From contig NZ_CP044285.1 in NCBI RefSeq assembly GCF_008728635.1, positions 1 to 64,000 on the forward strand: a stretch of DNA of 64,000 bases, in the 5' to 3' direction. The position numbers were made by a program, and so were the translations under genes. Origin of the DNA: Hymenobacter baengnokdamensis (GTDB taxonomy: Bacteria; Bacteroidota; Bacteroidia; Cytophagales; Hymenobacteraceae). The notes under the pieces were generated by a model that saw only the letters and a list, made by a program, of their open reading frames with translations, had not been told where the DNA came from and ran no database searches. Below are positions 1 through 7,012 of this stretch, piece after piece (position 1 is the first letter of the stretch; every line of letters begins with the position of its first letter).

Positions 1-1
1 G

Positions 2-1450
2 AAGCCCATCGTGGTGGTAAACAAAGTAGACAAGGAAAACTGCCGCCCCGACGAGGTGCACGAGCAGGTTTTCGACCTCATGTTTAACCTGGGCGCTACC
101 GAAGACCAGCTTGATTTCGTGACCTTGTATGGTTCGAGCAAGCAGGGCTGGATGAGCACCGACTGGAAAGTAAAAACCGACAATATTATTCCGCTGCTCG
201 ACGCAGTAGTAGCCTCAATTCCGCCGGCGCCCGTGCTGGATGGCACGCCGCAGATGCAGATTACCTCGCTCGACTACTCGTCGTTCGTGGGTCGTATTGC
301 CATCGGCCGGGTACACCGCGGCACCTTAAAGGAAGGGGCTAACCTGAGTCTGATGAAGGCCGACGGCAGCATCAAAAAAGTAAAAGTGCGTGAGCTGCAC
401 GTATTTGAAGGTCTCGGCCGTAACAAGGTGGAGGAAGTAAGCAGCGGCGAAATCTGCGCCGTATCGGGCATCGAGGGCTTCGACATCGGTGATACGCTGG
501 CCGATGCCGAAAACCCGGAGGCTCTTGAGCGCATCAGCATCGACGAGCCGACGATGAACATGCTGTTCACCATCAATAACTCGCCGTTTTTCGGTAAGGA
601 GGGTAAGTTCGTGACTTCGCGTCACCTGCGCGACCGTCTGTTTAAGGAAACCGAGAAAAACCTGGCGCTGCGCGTGCAGGCCACCGATAAGGAAGATACC
701 TTCCTGGTATTTGGCCGCGGCATTCTGCACTTGTCGGTACTGATTGAAACCATGCGCCGCGAAGGCTACGAGCTGCAGGTGGGCCAGCCCCAGGTGCTGT
801 TTAAGGAAGATGAGAAAGGCAACCGCCTGGAGCCGGTGGAGCTGCTGGTAGTGGACGTGCCGGAAGAAACTGCGGGCAAGGTTATCGAGCTGGTGAGCAT
901 GCGCAAGGGCGAAATGACCATTATGGAGCCGAAGGGCGACTTGCAGCACCTGGAGTTCAGCATTCCGAGCCGGGGCCTCATTGGCCTGCGCAACAACGTG
1001 CTGACTGCCACTGCGGGAGAAGCCATCATGAACCACCGCTTCGCCAGCTACGAGCCGCACAAAGGCCCGATTCCGGGCCGCATCGCGGGCTCGCTGATTT
1101 CGCTCGAAACCGGCCCCGGCACTGCCTATACCATCGACAAGATGCAGGACCGCGGCTCGTTCTTTGTTGACCCCGGTGAGGAAGTATACGCCGGCCAGGT
1201 TATCGGCGAGCATACTCGTCCCAACGATTTGACTATCAACATCCAAAAGGGCAAGAAGCTGACCAACATGCGCGCTTCCGGCTCGGATGAGAACGCCAAG
1301 ATTGTGCCGAAGCGCCAGTTTTCGCTGGAAGAAGCAATGGAGTATATTCAGAAAGATGAATATTTGGAAGTGACGCCTAAGTCGGTCCGGATGCGCAAGA
1401 TTCTGCTCGACGAGAACGAGCGCCTGCGCTACGCCAAAACGGCCGAGTAA
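2..1450 (+). CDS. typA: Ribosome-associated GTPase TypA/BipA (5' end outside window)
   Basis: Translational GTPase of the BipA/TypA family, which binds the ribosome and helps 50S assembly and stress adaptation. The reading frame is open from base 2, and the first visible residues (KPIVVVNKVDK) hold the G4 NKxD motif, so the P-loop and switch regions lie upstream of the window. What follows matches the EF-G-like domain II, domain III, domain V and the BipA-specific C-terminal domain, with stretches such as GRGILHLSVLIETMRREGYE and FSIPSRGLIGLRNNVLTAT typical of the family. The C-terminus is complete and a strong terminator follows. The first in-frame GTG in the window is internal and is not a real start. 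Confidence 0.97.
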   Translation, partial: KPIVVVNKVDKENCRPDEVHEQVFDLMFNLGATEDQLDFVTLYGSSKQGWMSTDWKVKTDNIIPLLDAVVASIPPAPVLDGTPQMQITSLDYSSFVGRIAIGRVHRGTLKEGANLSLMKADGSIKKVKVRELHVFEGLGRNKVEEVSSGEICAVSGIEGFDIGDTLADAENPEALERISIDEPTMNMLFTINNSPFFGKEGKFVTSRHLRDRLFKETEKNLALRVQATDKEDTFLVFGRGILHLSVLIETMRREGYELQVGQPQVLFKEDEKGNRLEPVELLVVDVPEETAGKVIELVSMRKGEMTIMEPKGDLQHLEFSIPSRGLIGLRNNVLTATAGEAIMNHRFASYEPHKGPIPGRIAGSLISLETGPGTAYTIDKMQDRGSFFVDPGEEVYAGQVIGEHTRPNDLTINIQKGKKLTNMRASGSDENAKIVPKRQFSLEEAMEYIQKDEYLEVTPKSVRMRKILLDENERLRYAKTAE

Positions 1451-1511
1451 CCAGGCAGGGCCCCGCTGTTTTTGTGATTTCGCAGGCTCAGGCGCGGGTT
1501 ATTTCAGGAAA

Positions 1512-1546
1512 GGGCGCGGCGTTGGCCGCGCCCTTTTTCTTTTTTC
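1512..1546 (+). terminator. Rho-independent terminator after typA
   Basis: A 9-bp GC-only stem (GGGCGCGGC / GCCGCGCCC) with a 4-base loop is followed directly by a T-rich tract. It lies between the typA stop and the next ATG at 1573, so it also argues against the longer upstream start for the next gene. Confidence 0.9.
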
Positions 1547-1572
1547 TTTGTGCATTGCTCGACTTTTTACTT

Positions 1573-2079
1573 ATGAATCAGGCTACCCTAACCCAGTTTA
1601 TTCAGCTCTTTACCCTGGCCGATGCGGAGGCTTGCCGGCGCATCGGCCAACGGCTGGCGCTGGCCCTGCGCGACCCCGCTGCTTACCAGGCCACCTTTGC
1701 GGAGGAGCTGGCTGAGCGCGGCATGGAGGCTGCGCTGCCGGCGCAGGAGCTGCGCGATGTAGCCCTAATCGACGCGCTGCTCAGCGAAGACCTGCTGTGG
1801 GAGAGCGACTACCAGGACCCGGCCGCCGATACGGCCGAGGGCCTCAATGATATTCTGGAGCGCCAGGGGCGGCAGGAGCGGCTGCGCGTTGCCGGCCGGG
1901 GCGCGGGCGGCCCCGAAGCCCTCGATGCTCTGCAGGATGCCCTGGAGCCCCTTAGCCTGGCGCTGGTACTGCTCACGCTCGACAGCGACGCGTACCCGCT
2001 CAGCGTGGTGGCCGATGCGCAAGCCGAAGAAACCCGCCGCCTGGCCAAAGAATTGGGCTTTACGCTGACGGTTTACTAG
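1573..2079 (+). CDS. Conserved hypothetical protein, possibly DUF6630-like
   Basis: An acidic, Ala/Leu-rich protein of 168 residues with no signal peptide or membrane segment. I chose the ATG at 1573 because the longer frame starting near 1474 runs through the typA terminator. The C-terminal stretch (ALVLLTLDSDAYPLSVV) resembles small DUF6630-type proteins, but that is a weak recognition and no function is assigned. Its 3' end overlaps the end of the convergent RNA methyltransferase gene by about 20 bp. Confidence 0.65.
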   Translation: MNQATLTQFIQLFTLADAEACRRIGQRLALALRDPAAYQATFAEELAERGMEAALPAQELRDVALIDALLSEDLLWESDYQDPAADTAEGLNDILERQGRQERLRVAGRGAGGPEALDALQDALEPLSLALVLLTLDSDAYPLSVVADAQAEETRRLAKELGFTLTVY

Positions 2080-2917
2080 GCCCTCCCCCCTCGCGCTGGC
2101 GCACCGCCTCGAAGGTGAGCACGGCGGCGGCCACGCTCACGTTGAGCGAGTCGAGCACGCCGCGCATGGGAATGATGATGGTTTCGTCGCAGGCGGCGCG
2201 GGTGGCGGGCGTGAGGCCCTCCGCTTCGGTGCCGAGCACCAGGGCCGTGGGGCCGGTAAAGCTGGCATCGGTATATGCCTTCGCCCCATCGGCCAGCGCG
2301 GCGGCGAAGGTGCGGATGCCTTTTTCCTTGAGAAAAGCCAGCACTTCGGCCATGGGCGCGGCCACGGTGGGCACCGTGAAGATGCCGCCCAGGCTGGCCC
2401 GGATAACATTGGGGTTGTAGAGGTCGGTACGCGGGTCGCCCACCAGCACGGCGTGGGCCGGCGCCGCATCGGCAGTACGTAGAATGGCCCCGAGGTTGCC
2501 CGGCTTTTCTACGGCTTCGAGCACCAGCACCAGAGGATTTGGGGGCAGGGCAAGACTGGCCAGAGTATGATTAGGCGTGCGCAGCACGGCCAGCACGCCA
2601 TCGGAGCGCTCACGCACGGCCAGCTTGGCAAAGACGGCCGCGCTCACGGGCAAAAACTCATAGGAGCGCGGCACGAGCTGAGCCGGTGCCAGCAGCTCGC
2701 GGGTAAGTTCGTCACCCGCCAGCTCGGCGCACACGAAGAGCGTCGCCACGGCCCAGCCCGCCTGGCGGGCATTGGTCAGCTCGCGGTAGCCCTCTACCAG
2801 CGTAAGCCCCTGCCGCCGGCGCTCGGCCGGTTTTTCCTGCAAGCGCAACACGTCTTTGATGCGTGGATTATGCAGGCTGGTAATACGGTCGGGCGAAGAA
2901 GGGCGAGCGGCATACAT
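2060..2917 (-). CDS. TrmH/SpoU family RNA 2'-O-methyltransferase
   Basis: SPOUT-class methyltransferase of 285 residues that probably 2'-O-methylates rRNA or tRNA using SAM. The N-terminal part (ITSLHNPRIKDVLRLQEK, then LVEGYRELTNA) resembles the RNA-binding substrate domain. The C-terminal half carries the knotted-fold motifs: motif 1 EKPGNLGAILRTADA, motif 2 LVLGTEAEGLT and motif 3 IPMRGVLDSLNVSVAAAV. The exact target (23S G2251-type or another site) cannot be read from sequence. The gene diverges from the histidine kinase and converges with the small gene at 1573. Confidence 0.93.
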   Translation of the reverse strand: MYAARPSSPDRITSLHNPRIKDVLRLQEKPAERRRQGLTLVEGYRELTNARQAGWAVATLFVCAELAGDELTRELLAPAQLVPRSYEFLPVSAAVFAKLAVRERSDGVLAVLRTPNHTLASLALPPNPLVLVLEAVEKPGNLGAILRTADAAPAHAVLVGDPRTDLYNPNVIRASLGGIFTVPTVAAPMAEVLAFLKEKGIRTFAAALADGAKAYTDASFTGPTALVLGTEAEGLTPATRAACDETIIIPMRGVLDSLNVSVAAAVLTFEAVRQREGGGPSKPSA

Positions 2918-3004
2918 AGGGCGAAGGTACTAGCCAGCCGGGCCGGCACCGGGCCGGGCCGTTACTTTGAGCGCACACACCCGTTTTCTCCTCATCCAAC
3001 GCCC

Positions 3005-4507
3005 TTGAACCTTCGTCTTAACGCCAAGATTTCGCTCGGCTTTGCCATTGCGCTGTCGGTGCTGATGGCTACCTCTATCACGGCCTACGTGGCTATTCAG
3101 CAGCTCAGCGTTTATACCCGGCTGGTCGAGCACTCGTACCAGGTGCTTCAGCAAACCAGCGACCTGCGCCTCAACATCCGGGATGCGCAAAGCAGCGTGC
3201 GCAATTACCTGCTGCTCGCCGATACTGCCTACCTGAGCACGTATCGCCACAACGCGACGTTTATGCAGGCGGAGGTGCAAAAGCTCGCACAGCTGGTAGC
3301 CGACGATGCCCCCCAGCGGGCCCGCGCCGACTCGCTGCGCCGCTTTGTAGACGTGCAGCTTCGGGAGCTGGCTACGTTTCGCACCTTCTCGCCTACCACG
3401 CCGGCGGCACAGTCCCTGCTACTAAGGGAGCAGCCGCCGTTGCACACGCTTCAAGGCCTCATGCGGCGCATCCGCTTGTACGAAGACAACCTGTTGCGCA
3501 AGCGCAACCACCAGCAGAGCCTTTTTCAGAAGCTGGCCCCGTCGGCCATCATCGCCTCGGCCATTCTGGCCGTTATTATCGTGCTGGGCCTGTTTCATAA
3601 GATTGTGCGCGAGCTGCAAGCCAACGACGACCTGCGCCTGGCGCTCACGCGCACCAACCTCGACACCGCCCAGCGCATCCGGGCCATGGAGCACCTGGCG
3701 CGGCAGGTGGTGCAGGGCGACTACAAGGCCAAGCTGACCAATGCCGGCCAGCAGCAGGACCGCCTGGCCTCGCTGGCCACCCTGCTCAACCAGATGACGC
3801 AGGCCCTCGACACCGCCTTTGGGGCCCTGGAAAACCGCAATAAGGAGCTCGACCAGTTTGCCTACGTGGCCTCGCACGACCTGAAGGCCCCGCTGCGCGG
3901 CCTCAGCACCATCGTGAAATGGATTGAGCAGGAGCTGGCCGCCGAGCTATCGCCGCAGCTACGCGGCTATCTGGACCAGATGAAGGGCCGCCTGAGCCGG
4001 CTCGACGACCTCATCAATGGCCTGCTGGCTTATGCCCGCGCCAGCCGCGCCGAGCGCCAGCTGGAGCCCGTAGACGTGGCCCAGCTGGTGCGCGAAGTGG
4101 CCGAGCTGGTAGTGCCGCCCAGCTTTGAACTGGTACTGGCCCCCGGCCTGCCTACCTTTGTGACCGACCGCCTGAGCTTACAGCAGGTTTTCACCAACTT
4201 ACTCAGCAATGCCGTAAAGCACTACAGCGGTCCCGGCCCCGGTCGGGTCGAGGTAGCCAGCCAGGACCTGGGTACTCAGTATGAGTTTCGGGTTCAGGAT
4301 AATGGCCCCGGTATTGCGCCCGAGCATCATCAAAAGATATTTTTGCTTTTCCAGACCCTGCGCGACCGGCACACGGCCGAAAGTACGGGCATTGGCCTGA
4401 GTATCGTTAAAAAGCTGCTCGACGACCAGCAGGGCAGCATCCGGGTTGAGTCGGCCGTGGGGCAAGGCGCGGCGTTCAGCTTTACCTGGCCAAAAAACGA
4501 GCGCTGA
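3005..4507 (+). CDS. Membrane sensor histidine kinase (CHASE3-like sensor)
   Basis: A 500-residue inner-membrane kinase. The upstream part of the open frame is antisense to the methyltransferase gene, so I start at the in-frame TTG at 3005, just before a typical N-terminal anchor. Order: TM1 about residues 10-33, a helical CHASE3-like extracellular sensor about 35-175, TM2 about 178-200, a HAMP-like linker, HisKA with the phospho-acceptor in ASHDLKAPLRGLS (His291), then the ATPase domain with N box (FTNLLSNAVKHY), G1 (DNGPGIAP) and G2 (STGIGLSIVKKL). The response regulator 77 bp downstream is the likely partner. The signal sensed is unknown. A non-ATG start is an inference. Confidence 0.88.
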   Translation: MNLRLNAKISLGFAIALSVLMATSITAYVAIQQLSVYTRLVEHSYQVLQQTSDLRLNIRDAQSSVRNYLLLADTAYLSTYRHNATFMQAEVQKLAQLVADDAPQRARADSLRRFVDVQLRELATFRTFSPTTPAAQSLLLREQPPLHTLQGLMRRIRLYEDNLLRKRNHQQSLFQKLAPSAIIASAILAVIIVLGLFHKIVRELQANDDLRLALTRTNLDTAQRIRAMEHLARQVVQGDYKAKLTNAGQQQDRLASLATLLNQMTQALDTAFGALENRNKELDQFAYVASHDLKAPLRGLSTIVKWIEQELAAELSPQLRGYLDQMKGRLSRLDDLINGLLAYARASRAERQLEPVDVAQLVREVAELVVPPSFELVLAPGLPTFVTDRLSLQQVFTNLLSNAVKHYSGPGPGRVEVASQDLGTQYEFRVQDNGPGIAPEHHQKIFLLFQTLRDRHTAESTGIGLSIVKKLLDDQQGSIRVESAVGQGAAFSFTWPKNER

Positions 4508-4584
4508 GCAGTCAGCGCTGGTAAATCATGCCCAGCCAGCCAACAAAATTAGCTTACTCAAGTATATACTAAACCTATTTTCTT

Positions 4585-4995
4585 ATGCGCTCCATCCTAC
4601 TGATAGAAGATGATGTTTTTGACACGATGACGGCGCAAAAGTCCTTTGCGCACTTCAGCGTGCCCCACGAGCTGCATATGGCTTTCAACGGCGAGGAGGC
4701 GCTGGATATGCTGCTGGGCCGCAACAATGTGCCGGCGCTGGAGCCATTGCCGGAGGTAATTCTGCTCGACCTGAATATGCCGCGCATGAACGGCATCGAG
4801 TTTCTGGAAGTGCTGCGGGCCACGCCCGCACTTCAGCACCTGCCGGTGTTTATCACCACCACCTCGGCCCTGGACCTCGACCGCACCGAGGCCGAGCGGC
4901 TGGGCGTGAGCGGCTACATAACCAAGCCCCTCGACTTCGCTACCGGCGACGACCTGGTCGACAGCCTGAGCCTGCTGGAAGAACTGCTCAAATAA
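4585..4995 (+). CDS. Single-domain response regulator (CheY/Rcp1-like)
   Basis: A 136-residue stand-alone receiver domain with no output domain. The acidic pocket is visible (IEDD at 8-10), the phospho-acceptor is Asp62 in LLDLNMP, the switch Thr lies in FITTTSA (about 91-93), and the conserved Lys is Lys114 in YITKPLDF. The long loop after residue 45 (LGRNNVPALEPLPE) is typical of Rcp1-type regulators paired with phytochrome-like or CHASE3 kinases. It follows the histidine kinase on the same strand and most likely receives phosphate from it. Its target would be reached by protein contact, since it lacks a DNA-binding domain. Confidence 0.93.
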   Translation: MRSILLIEDDVFDTMTAQKSFAHFSVPHELHMAFNGEEALDMLLGRNNVPALEPLPEVILLDLNMPRMNGIEFLEVLRATPALQHLPVFITTTSALDLDRTEAERLGVSGYITKPLDFATGDDLVDSLSLLEELLK

Positions 4996-5000
4996 TTAAT

Positions 5001-5023
5001 ATTAAATATATATTATATTTAAT
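5001..5023. repeat. AT-only inverted repeat after the response regulator
   Basis: ATTAAATA and TATTTAAT form a perfect 8-bp stem around a 7-base loop, just after the response regulator stop at 4995. The whole block 4991-5024 is nearly free of G and C in an otherwise GC-rich region. It could be a weak terminator or a melted promoter region for the gene at 5130. Confidence 0.5.
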
Positions 5024-5129
5024 AGTAACCCGACTAAAATCCCGCCCACCGGCCGGGCACTTTGGTACCGGGTGGCCGCGTTAGGAGCACGCTGGCCAGA
5101 GTTGGCTCAGATAGTGTTTATTTGCCTCC

Positions 5130-6095
5130 ATGAAATCTTTGTTTGTTGCGGTGCTGGGCCTGGGGCTGAGCGCCGCCTGGCTACCTGCCTCGGCGCAGGA
5201 TGCTCCCCGGCAGCTTGGCGGGGCGCCCGTGGTACCCACGCCGGCCCCGCGCCAGGCGGCACCCGCTCCCCGGCAGCTTGATACTGTACCAGCAGCCACT
5301 ACTACACCTGCCCCCGACTCGGCGCGCCGCGCGCCGGTAGCAACCTCGCCCGAGGCCGCCCCGGCCCAGCCGGCTCCCGGCCCGACTAACCGCCCCTACA
5401 TCATGGGGGGTTCGACGCGGCCCACGCGCTATCAGGTGGGCCTCAAAAACGGGGCTATCTACAATGTGTACGATGTAGAGGTGAAGCAGCCGCTGTTTGG
5501 CCGCAACTTTTTGCTGCTCGATGGCCAGCGCCGGGTGGAGATGAGCGAAGTCGGCTTTTATGAGAACGAAACCGGCCACTTTGTGCGCACCACGCTGCCG
5601 GGCTCCTCGCGCGAGGCCACGCTGCGCCGCGAGAAAACCGGCCGCATCAGCCTCTATGCTACTTATAACACCAGCTACGCGCCGGGCGGCTACGGCATGC
5701 CGGGCTACGGCGGATTTGGCTACGGAGGGTTTGGGGGCTACCCTTATGGCAGCGGCTACCGCACCACCAAAACCGAGTATTTTTCGAAAGACAATGGCCC
5801 GGTGCAAAACCTGACCGCCCGCAACCTGGCCCTGGCAACCGCCGACAATGCCGGCGCCCAGGAGCTGCTATCCCAGGCCCGGCGCTATCAGCGCAGCTCT
5901 ACTATCGCCTACGTGGCTGGGGCCGGCCTGCTCATTTACGGGGCACTACAATCGCTGCAGAATAATGGCAATGGTATTTCGCCGGCGCTGTACGTGGCCA
6001 TTCCGGTACTTATCGTGCCGCTGGTGCTGCAAGGCAAGCAGGCCTCGGCACAGCGGCAGGCCATTGCGCTTTATAATAGCACCGGCCAGCGCTAA
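5130..6095 (+). CDS. Secreted Pro/Ala-rich protein with Gly/Tyr-rich segment, unknown function
   Basis: Not recognised as a known family. A signal peptide is clear (MKSLFVAVLGLGLSAAWLPA, cleavage near ASAQ). A Pro/Ala/Thr-rich low-complexity region follows (about 24-85), then a globular part starting around PYIMGGSTRPTRYQVGLKNG that may be a small beta domain. Next comes a Gly/Tyr-rich stretch (about 188-208, YGGFGYGGFGGYPYG), and near the C-terminus two hydrophobic segments (about 255-272 and 285-300). An envelope location is likely. A strong terminator follows at 6176. Confidence 0.7.
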   Translation: MKSLFVAVLGLGLSAAWLPASAQDAPRQLGGAPVVPTPAPRQAAPAPRQLDTVPAATTTPAPDSARRAPVATSPEAAPAQPAPGPTNRPYIMGGSTRPTRYQVGLKNGAIYNVYDVEVKQPLFGRNFLLLDGQRRVEMSEVGFYENETGHFVRTTLPGSSREATLRREKTGRISLYATYNTSYAPGGYGMPGYGGFGYGGFGGYPYGSGYRTTKTEYFSKDNGPVQNLTARNLALATADNAGAQELLSQARRYQRSSTIAYVAGAGLLIYGALQSLQNNGNGISPALYVAIPVLIVPLVLQGKQASAQRQAIALYNSTGQR

Positions 6096-6175
6096 ATTGG
6101 CTGTCTGCTTTTCATTGTTTGTTTTTGGGCCGCCGCAAGGGTAGTGAGTACCGAAAATAACTAACGAATAACAAG

Positions 6176-6216
6176 GGTACTGCAAACCACCAGCCCCGGT
6201 TTGCAGTACCTTTTTT
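6176..6216 (+). terminator. Rho-independent terminator abutting the next start codon
   Basis: GGTACTGCAAACC and GGTTTGCAGTACC form a perfect 13-bp stem with a 9-base loop, followed by six T at 6211-6216. The ATG of the endonuclease III-like gene is at 6218, one base after the T run. It presumably ends transcription from 5130, but its position leaves no room for a normal leader for the next gene. Confidence 0.88.
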
Positions 6217-6217
6217 C

Positions 6218-6967
6218 ATGGCATCTTCCCAAGCGGCGGCTCCCGCCCAATCTGTCGATTTTGAGGCTCAGCAGGCGCTGGCGCTGCTGGCTCACCAGCG
6301 CCTGTGCGCCGAGTACGGGGCGCCGTTTTTATTTTTCAGCGACAAAGACCCCTTAAGCGAGCTCATCAGCGCCCTGCTGTCGCATCGTACCAAGAACGCT
6401 GATTCGCACCGTGCCTACCAGCAGCTGCGGGCCACTTTTCCAAGCTGGGAAGCAGTACGCGATGCGCCGGTTCTGGACGTACAGCGCGCCCTGAGCGCCT
6501 GCACCTGGCCCGAGCAAAAGGCTCCGCGCATTCAGGCGGTACTGCGGGAGATAAGCCGGCGCTGCGGCGACGAAAATCTGCCGCCGTGCTCCCTCGATTT
6601 TCTGGCCGACCGGCCCATCCCCGAAGCCCGCGCCTGGCTGGAGAGCATCAGTGGCGTGGGCCCCAAGACCAGCGCGGCTACGCTATTGTTCAGCACGCTG
6701 CGCCGGCCGGCCATGCCCGTCGATAGCCATCACCACCGGGTAGCGCAGCGCCTGGGGCTGATTGGGCCGAAGGTGGGCGAAGGGCCGGCCCACGCACTGC
6801 TAGCAGCGCTACTACCGCCCGACTGGACCGCCCAGCAGGTGTACGACCACCACGAGGCGCTCATGTTTCATGGCCAGAAATGCTGCTATTATCGCCAGCC
6901 CGCCTGCCTGCGCTGCATTATGCTGGATGCGTGCCCCTACGGACGGGCTATAGCCGGCAACGGCTAG
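6218..6967 (+). CDS. Endonuclease III-like DNA glycosylase/AP lyase (HhH-GPD, 4Fe-4S)
   Basis: Base-excision repair enzyme of the HhH-GPD superfamily, 249 residues. The helix-hairpin-helix with catalytic Lys is ISGVGPKTSAA (Lys150) and the catalytic Asp is in PVDSHHHRVAQRLGL (Asp169), so both key residues of a bifunctional Nth-type enzyme are present. A C-x6-C-x2-C-x5-C cluster ligand set is visible at Cys223, 230, 233 and 239. It departs from canonical Nth in the first motif (LLSHRTKNAD in place of LLSAQATD) and in the triple His after Asp169, so it may be a divergent subfamily with a different base preference. The start follows directly on a terminator hairpin. Confidence 0.87.
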   Translation: MASSQAAAPAQSVDFEAQQALALLAHQRLCAEYGAPFLFFSDKDPLSELISALLSHRTKNADSHRAYQQLRATFPSWEAVRDAPVLDVQRALSACTWPEQKAPRIQAVLREISRRCGDENLPPCSLDFLADRPIPEARAWLESISGVGPKTSAATLLFSTLRRPAMPVDSHHHRVAQRLGLIGPKVGEGPAHALLAALLPPDWTAQQVYDHHEALMFHGQKCCYYRQPACLRCIMLDACPYGRAIAGNG

Positions 6968-7001
6968 CGGGTGAATATTAAAAATAATTAATATTCACCC
7001 G
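6968..7001. terminator. Bidirectional terminator between convergent genes
   Basis: CGGGTGAATATTAA and TTAATATTCACCCG form a perfect 14-bp stem around a 6-base loop. It begins at the stop codon of the glycosylase gene and lies 11 bp from the stop of the minus-strand fusion gene, so it can serve both. Confidence 0.8.
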
Positions 7002-7012
7002 TTGCCCATTGC

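Noticed and set aside
2567..3004. N-terminal extension of the histidine kinase frame
   Set aside because: This part is antisense to the SpoU/TrmH methyltransferase gene and has no kinase-like sequence; the anchor helix starts right after the TTG at 3005.
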